Part shown: positions 32,989 through 45,800 of the stretch, piece after piece
Position numbering within the stretch: position 1 is the stretch's first letter
How the letters are laid out: every line of letters starts with the position of its first letter
From: Siniperca chuatsi
Lineage: Eukaryota > Chordata > Actinopteri > Centrarchiformes > Sinipercidae
NCBI RefSeq assembly: GCF_020085105.1
Contig: NC_058060.1
Coordinates: forward strand, 5,996,898 to 6,060,897
Direction of reading: 5' to 3'
DNA: 64,000 nt
Position numbers and translations under genes: made by a program
Notes under the pieces: model-generated
Told to the model about the DNA's origin: nothing
The model's input: the letters and a program-made list of their open reading frames with translations, nothing else
Database searches by the model: none

Positions 32989-34860
32989 ATTTAAAGGTAA
33001 AGAGGGACTATGAGCAATGCTGAGAGTAGACTCATCTTAACAATATTTTTACAGTTAAGAAACTAGACTGATACAAAAATACAAACTTGGTTTAACTGCG
33101 GAGATAACCTCTAGATTTGTTAAATGTTAGATCTTATTCTCATTCGGGATTACAGGGCAATGACAATAAGTAGGATTACAACCTTAGCTTTGTCACAGTC
33201 TTGATTTTTGAAATTGATCATTGAAAACAATAAACGAAGTCAAGAGGGCTAAATGTATCTCACTCAAGCACCCTGACAACAACAACTTCACCCTGCAGCC
33301 AATTTGTTCAGTTCCCTCCCAGTGGACAATCTCTGTGGCAACAGAATGAGGGGAGACTGTTTGTAGACTGTACTGCTGATCCATATTTCGAATGAGTCAA
33401 GACTAATGCGTATTACAGTCAACTGCACAAACCTGCTCTTTTCTGTCACTCTATTCATCAGGGGAAAGTGTAATGACACAATTCCAAATACTAATCAAGC
33501 ATTAGTTAAGTGATTTTTAAAAATCAAATTTACAATATGAATATAATATTCATGTTTTTTCATAGCTGATGTAGTTAAGCAAATGTACTTTTTTTAAAAA
33601 AAAACACTATTGTAACAGGAAGTTTACTTTAGCACTCTCTTCTCCAGTGCAATAATAATGACCTGTTGCTATACAGGATTCTATTCTATTCTATTTCTGC
33701 AAGGAAAAAACAACCCAAAATAGATGGAAAATTAGACATGAAAATAAAAAGACTCATAATGAGTCTTAAAGAAGTGATTTAAGTGATTTATGAGATAAAT
33801 TAAAATTAGAGATGATACATCAAAATTACAGTATGAGATATTAATTATTTTCCTGGCAGAAATGGGCCTCCATAGTATTCATTAGTATAATCTTCAAAGT
33901 AAATTTTCTCCTTGACACATTCATACTATGTAAGAGAATCGTAAATGAATGCTTTGATCACATCAAGCCAAGTCTTTCATTTACTGTAAGAAATCAGTTT
34001 AATGTCACAGTGCTTTTCAAGAGCATTACAGCACATATATGTCAGTTACAGAACAAACATATCTCATTTTCTTTCCATTATCAGTTTTACTGAAGGCAAA
34101 GATGAGGATGGCACAAAGATGAAGTCTGACATTTGTCACCCTGAACACTTGCAGCTGTGGTTGTGCTGTAAAGGCCACATCTGTTCTTACCCAGCTTTAA
34201 AAAAGTAATCTGCATTTCATTTTGTCCAGCCTGTAAGTCATTCTGAACTGAGGGGATGAGTTTAGCTGCGGATGAGTAAAACAACATGGAAATGGAGGAT
34301 TACAAGTTACTTTGTCAGCCCTGTATTTTAGTCTTACAGCCTGAGTGTGCTGCATCCACCCTTCATACATTCATCCAGACTGAAAAAGACAAGAATATCT
34401 ACACAAAGAAGTGTAAAAATACATTATACACATAAACAAAATGCATAGACCTTCATTTGTGCTGACATTTGTAAACAGAACTTTGTATAGTAAAGCACTT
34501 TCCGGTGACTCTTCATTCATTTTAATCAGGAGCTGAATTGGACTGACTTTAACTACTCAGCACAGCCAAACCCAACCCCGCAACTCCACCCCCACTTACC
34601 CTACCCTTACCATCCAACTGTCCTGCCAGCTGTCTATTTTAGAGGTCCATGAAACACCCTTCAAGCAATTACTGTGTGCATTTGGATTTCATCCAAAACA
34701 TTCTCTCTTAAGCAGTTATGGATAGCTGAAAAGTAAATGGCAGACTATTTGACATGGTTTATGTGCAAATTGAGATGCTTGAATAGGAAATGGCTGGGGC
34801 ACAGAGCAAGACACCTAGAATAAAAGAGATGCAAAACAAATACAAATGAAGCTTGCATTT

Positions 34861-34965
34861 CTGTGGTCATTTTGCATCTCTCTGTGGACAATTTGCGTCT
34901 CTTTGTGGTCATTTTGTGTCTCTTTCTGGTTACTTTGCGTCTCTTTATGGTCATTTTGTGTCTAA
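34861..34965. repeat. 21-bp minisatellite, five units
   Basis: Five imperfect copies of a 21-bp unit of the type CTGTGGTCATTTTGCRTCTCT, starting at 34861, 34882, 34903, 34924 and 34945. Because 21 is divisible by 3, frames stay open on both strands, which explains short open frames there; they are not genes. Confidence 0.85.
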
Positions 34966-37036
34966 GCCAACTACCTATAACCTTCTGACCCTGGTAGGGG
35001 CAGCACAAGGTGGCCAATCAGATTCCAGAGGTCCATGCCACCCACGGCCACCCTCTTGCCCCTCCCTTAACAACAATGAGTAGGGTGTCCCATCTAATAG
35101 CTTTATGGGCATGGTTTAGGAATCTTTCAGTGTATGACTCTTCACTTTATCAGTATTCATTCAATAATTTATGCTTTATGCTAAACCACAATCAAGTAAC
35201 ATCGGTTTGATAAGTAAGGGAGACACAATAAAGTGTCTGGGAGTCCTCCCCCAGAAAAAAAGGACTTCAAAACTATTTTCTGCATTTCTACATGCTTTTA
35301 TCATATTCCCAGCTACTTAAAAGCAACACATTATAATTAAAATGGCTATCATGCTTAGTTTAATCATTCTGCCAGAAAAGTGGTAAATATACGTCAGAAA
35401 AAGCAGTCTTACTCTCTGCACAACCCTACTGAACATTACATGCTGTGGTATTCAATTAGGGATATAAGCTATGCTTTGAAGAATAGGACTGGTAGATCTA
35501 TGGCACATTATTTATGGAACTATCAACAGATAATTTTCCATTTGCAACTTCAATCACAACATATAAGAAATGTATCAAAATATGAAATATATACAGTACC
35601 TCTCAAAAGTTTGGGGTCACTTGTTATATTGATGTTTTTCTTCTTTCCTTCAATAATGCAATTTTAACATAGATAAAAACAGTATAATTATACACCAAAT
35701 GCATCATTTACATTTGAAAGAGTTTTAGAATAATTAAAAGATTAAAACTTCGGGGATGTCCCCCCCGTCCCTAGAGGATGTTACACCCAAGCTAAACCAT
35801 ATTTGTATTTACCATGATACCACTGCAAGGGTTGTGTCTGAATCCCAACCACAAAAGGTCTTCAGTCTGACCTACTGACCTGAGATTTCCAGTTACAGTT
35901 TTGTCATGGTGTGTTCCAGTTGTTCAATGCTTTTTACAAAGCAACAGGTTGTTGTAATCTCTGTGAAGGGGGTATGTTTTCAACCCTCTCACTTTGTTTG
36001 TCTGTCAGAGTGACGTGTGAACGGATTCCCCTTGAATTTGGCGCACAGATTTGTCTTTTCCCAAGGAACAATTAAATTGGGGTCTTGATCTTGGATTTCC
36101 AGCACCAGATGATCATCTGTTTTCTGTGAAACCAACAGAGATAGAAACTTGATTCAAAGTATCCGAATTCAAAGCAGATATTATGGTGAAACTAAAAGCT
36201 TAAATGCAAGAGATATGCTGTTGTTGTGTGTATTGACAATTTGGATGATGTTTGAAGCAGTGCCCTATACTTTCTAGTGTGTCAAACTGAAAAAGCTACA
36301 ATTTTGTCCTTTGGGGAACAGGGAGTTTTGAGACCTGCTACTTTATGTATCAGAAACTGCCTGGAAACATGAGAGGTCATCCTATCCTGAGATATTGACG
36401 AACCATTTATTCTAAGCCTTAACATACTGAAGTTATTATGGCGAGGTGTTGGCAAATGACTAAACCCTAACTAATTTTTAAATTAGAATGATTTATTGAC
36501 TTTCTGTGGCAGGCTATTAATAGTGGAGGATGTACAGAGTGAATGTTAATTACCCCATCATTTTGAGACCATTAAAGAAGCTTGTTATGATTTTAGCGTG
36601 ACATGCCAGTACATGTGCTCCATTGTGACAGCAGGGACATGCGCTATTTTAAGGAGTATTCTGTTTAGTGGCATTGTTTTGCTAGTTGGCATACCATGTT
36701 TCAAAGTCATAAAGCAAAAATAAATATATTTCAGATGTAGGCCTTCTTCAGGGTATATTTGGAGTTACAGTATATACTCAAAAACATACAAAAAAAGAAA
36801 AAAAAGGAAATGTAGTTGTACAGGTGTGTCATTAATTCAAAAACATTAATTCATGTATTAATATAACAGTATTAGGAAGTGAGTTTTTCCTTTTTTCAGT
36901 ATAGCAATTTTATATAGTCTGAAAAATATGCTGAATTATATTTAGTCTTAGGTCTATATATGATGTTTTAGAGTGCTCCCTTAACAACAATTTTAGAACT
37001 CGCTCATCCCACAATTAACAAAATTCAACCACTCTG

Positions 37037-37252
37037 ATTTGCTTCTGGGGGTGATTGACAGTGTTCCTTAGCCCTCTCAACCAATGAGCGAAGGCCGAGG
37101 GCGGGCACGTCTATACTGTAATCAATCCTCTGATCAGTCCGTCAGCGTCTGTCCCGTTGTACGCTGTCCCGTGCGTTCGCTCTCATCGAGTGTGAACCGC
37201 CGGACGGTGTGTCTTTCCTCCATTAAAAGTGCAACAAAGAAGAAGGAGGGAC
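37037..37252 (+). promoter_or_regulatory. SLC12A7: CpG-rich promoter and 5' leader of the upstream KCC4-like first exon
   Basis: GC content and CpG frequency rise sharply here against AT-rich flanks and continue through the exon. A CCAAT box is at 37081-37085 and a GC box (GGGCGGGC) at 37099-37106. No TATA box is obvious. An in-frame ATG upstream of 37253 was not found. Confidence 0.55.
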
Positions 37253-37478
37253 ATGGGCGAAAGATTTGTGGTAGTCCCGGTGGACGGAAGAGTGGGGGTC
37301 GCTGGGGAGGGGGAACACACGGACGCAGTTGTCTCTGACCCCGCACCGGACACCGGCAGCAGCTGCGGCGGTGGCACAGTGGTGGAAAAAGAGGCAGGGG
37401 AGGACTCCGTGTTCGAGACGCAGGACCCCAACGCTGTAGTGCCTATCCTGGAGTACAACAGGGAACCCAACAAATACG
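37253..37478 (+). CDS. SLC12A7: Candidate alternative first coding exon of K-Cl cotransporter (SLC12A7/KCC4-like)
   Basis: The ATG at 37253 opens a 75-codon exon plus one base, ending at a strong donor (TACG/GTAAGA). It begins MGERFVVVPVDGRVG, matching the KCC N-terminal pattern M-x3-F-x-V-V-P-V (compare MPTNFTVVPV of the exon at 58918), then an acidic, Gly-rich tail ending EYNREPNKYG. Both first exons end in phase 1, so both can join the same second exon. Alternative first exons are well known in KCC genes (KCC1-KCC3). The exon is cytosolic N-terminus; no membrane segment is expected here. What else: first exon of a different gene with chance similarity; exon 2 lies outside the window, so this cannot be settled here. 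Confidence 0.6.
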
Positions 37479-38845
37479 GTAAGACAGCTGCCCGTTACAA
37501 ACTCCGTGCCCCACTTCTTATCTCCTCTATCTACCAGAGGATTAGCCGTCGCTATTCACTTGGGCTCTTTTTGTGCTCCTGTAGTTATGTAATAAAGCCG
37601 GGGCGTCATTACCCCAAAACCGAAGCTGTGGCAAATTAGATACACCTATCGTTAATATGAGTCACAAAAAGTTTTGCACAGTGCTGTAAAACATTCTCTG
37701 ATTAAGTTTTTGTGAAAATGTCACAAAACCGTCCACTGAGAACATTGGCACATAAGCGCACAAAGTACAGATAATGCTCTCGAAGATTTTGCTAGCTTAA
37801 ACGATAAAACGTTAAAATAGCCAAAGCATTAACGTTATATCAAATTTTGCCTCACCTAATTGAATACGTCTTAATGAGCAGTCTATGTTGAACTCCCTGT
37901 ACATTTCCCCTTCTCTAACTTGAAAGAACCATAGTTTCTTCTTTTATCATAAGAGTGCAAGCAGTGTCAAGCGCTTTTTATGTTTTGTTTTTACTACCAC
38001 ACCGGGATATAAGAATAGAAGCGTGAATTGATGTAACTACGTTTGGGCACTTGTTGTACCTTTTTTAAATAATGGAGCGAACCCAATTTCAATTTTGAAC
38101 AATGGAGAGCACAAAATAAACAATAGGAACTTAAGGTAGGCTTAAGAAGTCTTAGATAAGATATCTTCTTATTTAAACTCCTGTTATTTAAATTCATTAT
38201 AGTGTTCAAATAATGATCATACAGAAAAGTAAGGTGTTACTGTGGTATCCTGTGTGGTCAAAATGGTATCATTAGCTCACTATGGGCTTCCATTTATAAA
38301 GGAACTTTTAACTTGATACATGACATGATATTGCCATGGATATTTCCTTTTAAAATCCATAAGGTTACTGTTGTTGTTTTATCATTTAGAGTATGTCTCT
38401 CTCTCTCTCTGAACTATAATTTGGCTGCAGTCTTTATTCTCAAGCCTTGTTCGACCAGTTGCTCATAAACAAGGTGCTTCTATAGCAACAGGTTGAGGGT
38501 TAGAAGGTGCTGGAACAATTGTCTGGCACACTGGCCAAGCAAGCATGCTAAATTACAGTGTGCTGATGGCTTAGTGTGTGCATAGACAATCTGTTTGTTT
38601 TGTTTGTATTGACTGGTAATTGTTAGAAAACAGATTGTTGAGCTGCTAAAATGGGTCACTAGTTGTGGTTTCTTTTGAATATAGTTTGTTTTAATAAACA
38701 TGGGTCACCACTTCTGTCACTGACCGATCATTTAGATTCACACAGGCTATTTCATAGCACAGAAAAATTGAAAAAAAATGGAAGACTGTTATCACGAAAC
38801 AAATGGAGGTTTTGAGTCATAAAAAATGGAAAAATATGGATGACA

Positions 38846-38883
<38 letters not shown>

Positions 38884-39654
38884 GATAGATAGTGTGTGTG
38901 TGTGTGTGTGTGTGTATATGCATAATTATGTCTTCCCCATGATTTCCTCTTCTGTGATAGAAGGACAGGTTGGCACCTGTATTCAGTTTTAATGCATAGA
39001 TTGAATTTCATTCTAAATCAGATTAAGTTACTAAGAAGAAAATTGGTGTGCATGTGCACCCATCCACTTGGAGTAGCGTGTGTATGCAGTGCTTTGTCTT
39101 GTCACGGCCTTTGCCTTGCAAAGCTAGCTCAGCAAGACAATGATACTGCATATTGTGTGTGAACGTTCATCAGCAGACATTTTAATCTCCTGAGTATTCG
39201 TTACATGACTCTGAAGAAGATTGTATCCCCTCTGTAGAGACATACTCAACTGGGTGGTGGCATAATGAAAGAATGTGGCTTTGTCATATGATTAGAATTA
39301 TGGTGTTTCTACTATTTGTGTTTATTAACAGTTAACAGTTAATTAAGCCATTTAACCCCATGGGGAAATGAGTCCTCTTCATTTGACCCAACTTGAAGAC
39401 GTCCCTGTCCTTCTCAGAGGATGAGAATTTTCTCTTTTTGCTTCTTTATTTTGCTGAAAATTGAATATCCTTGGGTTTTGGACTGTTTAAGGTGTCACTT
39501 TGGGCTCTGGGATGTTGTGATGGGTATTTACTACTTTTTGACATTTTATAGACTAAACGATTAATTGAGAAAATAATCAATAGCTTAATCCATAAAATTA
39601 GAAAATTAAACCACCTTCTACTTGCAGTTGAACTAATTTTTAACATCTTTAAGT
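37479..39654. other. Intronic DNA after the first KCC4-like exon
   Basis: AT-rich with no further coding exon recognised. A small copy of the hAT-type CGATTAATTGAGAAAATAATC words lies near 39555-39590. Confidence 0.4.
38848..38914. repeat. (ATCT)n - (GATA) hairpin plus (GT)n microsatellite
   Basis: Nine or so ATCT units run directly into CTAGATAGATAG, forming a palindrome, followed by about eleven GT units. Confidence 0.85.
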
Positions 39655-41945
39655 GCTGGCTAAACTGGATAAATCAAGGAGGCAAAGCGGAGAAATCAGC
39701 AGAGACTGGAGAGAGATCTTAACACCAACAACACCAAAGATATGTGGTAGGCGATCAAAAACATCACAGGCTACAAAAGCATGAGCGCCCCCATCATATG
39801 TGTGAGGCCACGTTACCAGATGATCTAAACACATTTTATGTGCGCTTTGATCGCTTCTGCAAAGAGTCAGCTGTAAAGTCTACTCTGCCTCTTCAGGACC
39901 GGCCACTGTCAGTATCCACAGCAGATGTGAGAAGAATCCTGCTGAGAGTGAATATAGCTGCGTTTCCACCACAGGAACTTTCCCCAGGGACTAGGAACCT
40001 TTGGAGGAACTGCATTTCCACTGCAGGGACCTTGGTCCCTGTAAGTTCCAGGGACTTTATTTTATATCCCAAAAGTTCCCTGCTTGGGGGGTAGTACTTT
40101 CCAAAAGTACAGGAACTTTCGGGATGGGGCTTGCGCTGAACATTTCTGATTGGTCAAGCTCTGACCTGCGGAGCAGCAAGTGGTTTGACCGTCTGGATCG
40201 ATGCGTTACTGGGTCACAGGCCAACCTTCTCTGGCACAACGACTCAGCTACTGCGCTGTTGGAGGCCATTGTGGAAGACGTGGAAATGGATGACCAGTCG
40301 GTTGAAGGTAAATCACATACGGCCCACATGCACATGATGCTTGTTAAACGCTATAAAGCTAACTGTTGTCATGCTGTTGCTAGCCTAGCCAAAAGCTAAC
40401 GTTAGCTACATGCTAACGCCAGCTGCTAATGTTGTAGAATCGTGGTGTTCATTAAGTCAAGGAGTGGCTAAATCGATCGTACAAAATGATAACTTGTTAA
40501 TGTTGTCACAGTGAGACACAACATACATTTTTTTTCAACATGTTTTTCAGATGAAATGGACAGGTACATTGTACTGCAGGCTGCAGGGACTAGTGTGTTT
40601 ACTCCTGCGACCAACAGCAGCCCTCGTCCCATCCCTCCTTCTGAAGCACGCATACGCTGTATTTTGCACATTTATATTTCTACAGATAAATAAATAGTTG
40701 TGGAACTAAATGTGTGTCTAGTGGCTGTGCATATATAGGAGTATATAGTATATATAGTACTATTTACTACTATAGTATATATACTACTATATATGTAAAA
40801 AGACATGTAATGCTTATGCTTGTTGTGTTAAATTCTTATATTCACGCTCTGTGGAAGTAGTGGTAAGTACTAAGCTAGTAAGCTCAGTATTTAAAACAGG
40901 TGAGAGTGCATAGGTTAAAATAAGCAAATGTCCTTATGCTGAATTGCAGGTGATGTGTTTAATTAGTTAAAACAAGAGTTATGCAGCTGTGTGATGGGTG
41001 TAACCTAATGGGTGTTATTTGCCTAATCTTCGCGGTGGAAACGCACACAACAATGGGCTGAAGGAACCTTTTAGTTCCCTGAAAGTAGTTCCTGGGAATA
41101 GAAGTTCCGGATACTTTGGGTGGAAACACAGCTTATGAGTAAAGCTGCTGGTCCTGATAACATCCCTGGCTGTGTACCAAACACATTTGCAAATGAGCTA
41201 GTTAGATGCTAGATGTTATTACTGACGTTTTTAACATATCACACAGGAGAGTGTCTAGTCTAAATGACTACCGCCCCGTGGCTCTCACCTCCATTCTAAT
41301 GAAGTGCTTTGAGAAACTGGTTCTCCAACACAGAAAGAGGAACATCCCAGCCAGTCTGAACCCTCACCAGTTTGCATTCAGAACCAACAGATCTACAGAG
41401 GATCATCTCCACTGCCCTCCACTCTTCACACACCTTGAGAATAACAACACCTACATTAGAATGCTGTTAGTTGATTTCAGCTCAGCATTCAACACAATCT
41501 CCCCTATGAAACTGATGGCAAACTGGATATTGGACTTACTTACAAACAGACAGTTCAGATTGGTGGTCACACCTCTTCCACTCTAGTGCTCAACACCAGA
41601 GCCCGCCAGGTCTGTGTGCCTAGCCCTCTCCTGTTCACGCTGTACACCCAAGACTGCAGCCCCTGACATTGAGACAACGCTGTTGTGAAGTTTGCAGATG
41701 ACACTACCATTTTTGGACAGATTTCAAACAACAATGATACTTCATATCGGGAGGAAATCAACAATCTGGCAGAGTGGTGCACAGAGAACAACCTACTGCT
41801 TAACATCAGCAAAACCAAGGAGCTGACTGTTGATTTTAGGAAAAAGGAGGTAAAGACACACCTTCCGTTACAGAGGCACCACCTTTTAGTGTTTTTAGAG
41901 CAAGTTCTACGTACCCAGCAAGCTCTTCGAAAAGATTCTTCTTTC
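39655..41945 (+). mobile_element. L2/CR1-group LINE fragment interrupted by a DNA transposon
   Basis: Left part (39655-39955) encodes the pre-RT linker (LPDDLNTFYVRFDRF, STADVRRILLRVN). Right part (41134-41945) continues with SKAAGPDNIPG, then RT motifs [10 protein letters not shown] and [12 protein letters not shown] in the frame at 41206-41586. After small deletions comes the active-site box KFADDTTIFGQ with NLAEWCTENNLLLNISKTKE at 41685-41880. Frameshifts, a deletion around the PQG motif and the 1.2-kb insertion make it inactive. Orientation is plus, in the intron between the two KCC4-like first exons. Confidence 0.75.
39956..41133. mobile_element. 1.18-kb DNA transposon inserted in the LINE, TSD TAT
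   Basis: Ends AGCTGCGTTTCCACC (39956-39970) and GGTGGAAACACAGCT (41119-41133) are inverted repeats with one mismatch; TAT flanks both sides (39953-39955 and 41134-41136). Removing the element and one TAT restores the LINE reading frame. Subterminal GGAACTTT/AAGTTCC words recur at both ends. A plus-strand open frame (40001-40399) reads into the DNA near a potential donor at 40308 but shows no transposase motif. A 3-bp duplication is compatible with PIF/Harbinger-type elements; not proven. Confidence 0.75.
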
Positions 41946-42084
41946 ATTTTTTACTTCATCATGACAGCTTTGTCTCAAATGAAGCCCCTAAATGTTCTGG
42001 ATAAAGCAGACTGATTGTTGCCAGTTATCTAAAACATACAGAAAGAAGGTCACTGGTATTTTTTGTTTTGTTTTCTACTGTAAT

Positions 42085-42165
42085 GATAAATGGACTGTCT
42101 TTATATAGCGCCTTTCTAGTCTTCCGGCCACTCAAAGCGCTTTACACTACATGTCACATTCATGG
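42085..42165 (-). repeat. tRNA-SINE 3' tail fragment (reverse)
   Basis: AAATGGACTGTCTTTATATA, GCGCCTTTCTAGTCTTC and CACTCAAAGCGCTTTACAC, the reverse of the tail at 32922. Confidence 0.65.
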
Positions 42166-43128
42166 CTGTAGTGGCTACAGATGTTTTTGTAGTAATGACA
42201 TGCTAGACTAACAGTCCGTCAGCTGTGACTTTATATCTGCGCTGTGACATCTTTCAGAGCGCACAAACACCATAAACACACCTGTCACCTGCCCAGCACA
42301 GTGGTGTTAAACCAGAAACACTGTGGCTACACCTTATTTTTATACATGGGCTACACACAGTAACCACATTAACATTGTTACTAGCCTCCATGCTGCTTTC
42401 TACTATTTATTAACTCTGTTTTCCCCACGTCTACTGGCGATGTGAAAGGAGTCAGTCGCCTATTTTTAGCGGGTTTATGCGTGTTTAAAAAACCTGCATA
42501 TATGCGCTAATTTTGTACAAGATTACATTTGGATTTATGTGCGATTAAGCAGGCAGTGAAAGATAGATGAGGTTCTACAGGCATAAGGGTCTCCAAAAGG
42601 TGTTCAACTTGATGTGACAGTATGCATAGAGAAACTGTCAATCTATCTCTCTGAAAGTTCACACATTGGCAGATCATTGTGGTTGGGAAACACTATTTAG
42701 GCTTGTTGCTGAACAGTCATATGGTAGGCTTCGTACTACTACCACTACCTGTTGCAGCTGAGGCCCTTTGTCAATGCTTCCTCTGCTCAATGCTAATGCA
42801 GTGGTGTTATCTATAATTTTCATCATTTTGAGATCTTGGTGGGTAGATTCTTTGCAGAGAATCATAGAAAGAGATACACATATGAAATCATTATTAGTAA
42901 GAACACAGTGATGCAGCAGTTTAAAATTTTATGTTTTTGCATACTATTAAATTACAATGCCCCAGACTAGGGTTGGGTGATATGATGGTATATACCGTAT
43001 AAGAAAACATGGCGGAGGAGAGTGTTTTCCTATACACATACAGTGTGGTAGATTAGTTAAAATACAAAATCTCTGATTTGTGTTTCAGGTTGTTTAAACT
43101 GCTTTTTTACTGTAACATCTCTTAGAGT
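42166..43128. other. Intronic DNA, no exon seen
   Basis: Near 42967-43005 TAGGGTTGGGTGATATGATG resembles the end of a hAT-type repeat without a partner. Otherwise nothing recognised. Confidence 0.35.
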
Positions 43129-43787
43129 GACAGAGATGTATGGAATTAGATCAGTCTCACTAATAATGACTGCAGACAGAAGAATTCACAAATATATTTC
43201 TGGATTTATATATAAGTGACTCTCTCCACTAACATATTTTTCTGAGTCGCTCTCCTCCTGGGCCCGTCTAGTTCGTAGCACCTAGCTAGGCTTTAGCAGA
43301 CACCTGGAACAGTATAGCGAATCAGAGGCAGAGTTGGGGCGGGTCTTCCTGCAAGGCATCCATGGTTTAGTCTCTCCATTAACGTGAAAAAAAAAAAAAA
43401 ATGCATTTGTGAATTGAGCCACTTCAGGGGAGTCTCAAAAAACCCACACACAAATGCAGTGAAGTTCACAAATGAAAGTTTGTAAATGCAGTTTCAACAG
43501 TTTGCATGTAACTGTAACAACATGAAAACTGCAAATTAAAATTTTTAAATACTATATATATTTGTGAAATTTTGGTACATTTATTTAAAACAAGAAACAT
43601 TTGTATGCATTAGAAACACATTTGTGAACATTATTTTTTATTTGTGGATTTGTTTTACATTTATATACAACAAGTACAAGTATTTTTGTGGAAAGAGTCA
43701 TTTATATATAAATCCTGAAATACTTTTCTGAATCTTTCTGTGTGCATTCATTAATAGTGAGAATGATCGAACTCCATAGAGATGTCA
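43129..43787. mobile_element. Foldback element with ~100-bp diverged terminal inverted repeats
   Basis: Left arm (43129-43230) and the reverse complement of the right arm (43688-43787) share ATGGARTTNGATCA, TCTCACTAATAATGA, GGATTTATATATAA and GTGACTCTCTCCAC at about 80% identity. The interior holds a GC-richer patch (43240-43380) and AT-rich filler with a short poly-A run. No coding capacity. Confidence 0.65.
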
Positions 43788-43821
43788 AGGTCTTGCGGTC
43801 TCTTTGAGCTTAATACATACA

Positions 43822-43822
<1 letters not shown>

Positions 43823-43862
<40 letters not shown>
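43823..43862. repeat. (GT)n microsatellite
   Basis: About twenty uninterrupted TG units. Confidence 0.95.
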
Positions 43863-43866
<4 letters not shown>

Positions 43867-44879
43867 TCTGTGATTGTTTGATGTGTTTTACTACCCCTTG
43901 GCTCCAAATTACCTCAAAAACAGAAAACTTGTGAAAATGTATGTGAAGGATAGTTCAGAGAATGGGACTGTTATTCAGGTGGAACCTGAGGTTACATGGT
44001 AAATACAGTACAGGGATTGTTAGTGATTTGAGGTGGGTCAATCTTCAAAACGTCCTCACCACACAGCATTATGTTTGCATGCATGTGTTTGCATTCATGT
44101 TTAAAAAGGCATGCACCTTGGGCTATCATGTGCTACCCTCTGCTTTATTTGGAGCCCAGCAGTCAGCACATAGACATCAACTGGGCCCTGGCGTCCACTA
44201 TATCTGCTCCTGCTCCTGTGTGGCCTCCCAGTCCCTCCTGCCAGTCCTGCGCAGGGTGTTTGTTCCAGTTGCTCCTTATTTACACGCAACACTCAGGAGA
44301 AGGGGTGTGTCCCTCGCTGGTCAGACAGAAGGGTTTTCAGAGAACTTTCCTCCTGTTTTGGGAAATGCACACAAACACAGTTTAGCCCAATCCTGGAAAT
44401 GGCCTTTTCATCAAGTAATATTTTTAAATTGGCCATTTGTTTTCAAAGGTCATCAGTGGTGTCATGCCCTTCATCCAAGGGCATTATACCAGTTTAGCAG
44501 TATTTTTACTACCATAATGATAATGCAAGATAACCTCTCTGATGTACACATTTGTTAATTAACCTTGGGAGAAACATGAGTATGTCAGTGTCAATTTCAA
44601 CTTTTATTCAACCCTGACCCAAAGGCATGCAGGGACACATCTTTCTTGTCTTACAATTCTTTTTTATTTATTTTTTAAATATACTTTATTTTTTCTGTTT
44701 TATAGCACAATAAACACGAGTTGAATGAATAGTACACTTTCATTCACATTCACTTTTATGTTTCACAATTGCATTTACTATAGTTTCAGTTGTCAGACTC
44801 TTCATTAGTCAGGTATATATCCCATTTAGTACAATACTCTTCTCCCTTTTATTTCTGTAATCTTTAGCTGAATGTCATA
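43863..44879. other. Intronic DNA, no exon seen
   Basis: A 198-codon plus-strand frame (43962-44558) shows no domain, signal or splice support and is treated as chance. Confidence 0.35.
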
Positions 44880-45530
44880 TGTTCCAAACTGTATATGCTG
44901 TTTACAATATCTATCCATTAGTTCAGGGTGGGAGGCTCTTAAAGAAGCCAGCGTCTTGTATTTGCCTTCTTGCTTGCTACCATGAGAATTTTTAGTAAAT
45001 GTTTGTCTCTGATATCCAGTTCCTTAGATATGTTTCCTAAATAGAGAGACAAGTGAACACAATATCAAATCCTAATATACTCTTAGTGGCGGCTTGAACA
45101 TCAGCCCAGAAGGGCTGTAAGATGTGGCAAGTGATCTGCCATTAAGTGCCCACATTGTCTTCAGCATTGGTTCTGAAGTCCACTTTGTTTTGATTTGATT
45201 TTTGGGATTATGAAAACCCTCACACAGTTCTTCCAGCAAAAGTCTCTCCAACGTTGTGTGTTTGTAGTAGTCATCTGGGTGTAGATGATGAGAGTCCATT
45301 CCATTCCTGGACAGATTTCAATGTCCAGTTCTCTTTCCCACTTTTGCTTTATGTAGTTGGTTGAGTTGTTCTTCATCAACAATATTCTTAGGTACAGGTC
45401 CCCAATAATCCGTCTGGTGGGTTTTGAGTTGTGTGCTTTAATAAACATCTGTGTAACATCACAGGGTTCTTCCTTACTCGGTCCCTTCACCTCTTGTACA
45501 TAATAGTGCAGCATTTGCAAGTAACTATAA
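44880..45530 (-). mobile_element. L1 LINE fragment, post-RT C-terminal region
   Basis: The minus-strand frame 45161-45520 encodes IKQKWERELDIEICPGMEW and continues with a WKNCVRVFIIPKIKSK segment. After a frame change a CWR...G-x-LATS-type tail appears (45072-45180). This order (W-E-x-D/E-L, then the Cys/His tail) is the C-terminal part of L1-clade ORF2. Several frameshifts; no RT core left here. Confidence 0.6.
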
Positions 45531-45534
45531 AAAA

Positions 45535-45800
45535 CTTTTCCCCAGCAGCTGGGAGGTGAGACACGGGAACATCTTGGGTATTGACAAGCTACAGCTTTTA
45601 TTCATGGGCAATTTGTAACCTACACTGTACATTTACTGCCACTAGACAACTTCACTACTAACCTTTCCCTCTGCTTCAATCGCCAACACCTGTCTGCTCT
45701 GAGCGCAGCCACTGTTCACTCTCTCTCTCTCGCTCGCCCACACACTCGCTACACACTGCCCTCTTCCTTAAAGGAGCCACTCTATAGGTTATAGGGAGGA
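45535..45800 (-). mobile_element. LTR-like fragment
   Basis: On the minus strand an AATAAAAGCTGTAGCTTGTC polyadenylation region follows a CTCTCTCTCT-rich GAG/AG stretch, as in R-U5 parts of Gypsy-type LTRs. Neither LTR end nor target duplication could be fixed, so this is a weak call. Confidence 0.3.

Larger units (their letters stand above)
31755..37036. other. 5.3 kb without gene; scattered repeat fragments
   Basis: Apart from the repeats listed separately, AT-rich DNA with no recognised coding or RNA gene. A 20-bp direct duplication (GCCCTTAAGAGACTGAATTT twice) lies at 32881-32920. 35592-35640 (CAGTACCTCTCAAAAGTTTG) resembles a Tc1/mariner terminus. 35940-36130 resembles another teleost repeat. 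Confidence 0.4.

Noticed and set aside
43962..44558. 198-codon plus-strand open frame
   Set aside because: No domain, signal, codon pattern or splice context; lies beside a GT microsatellite in intronic DNA.
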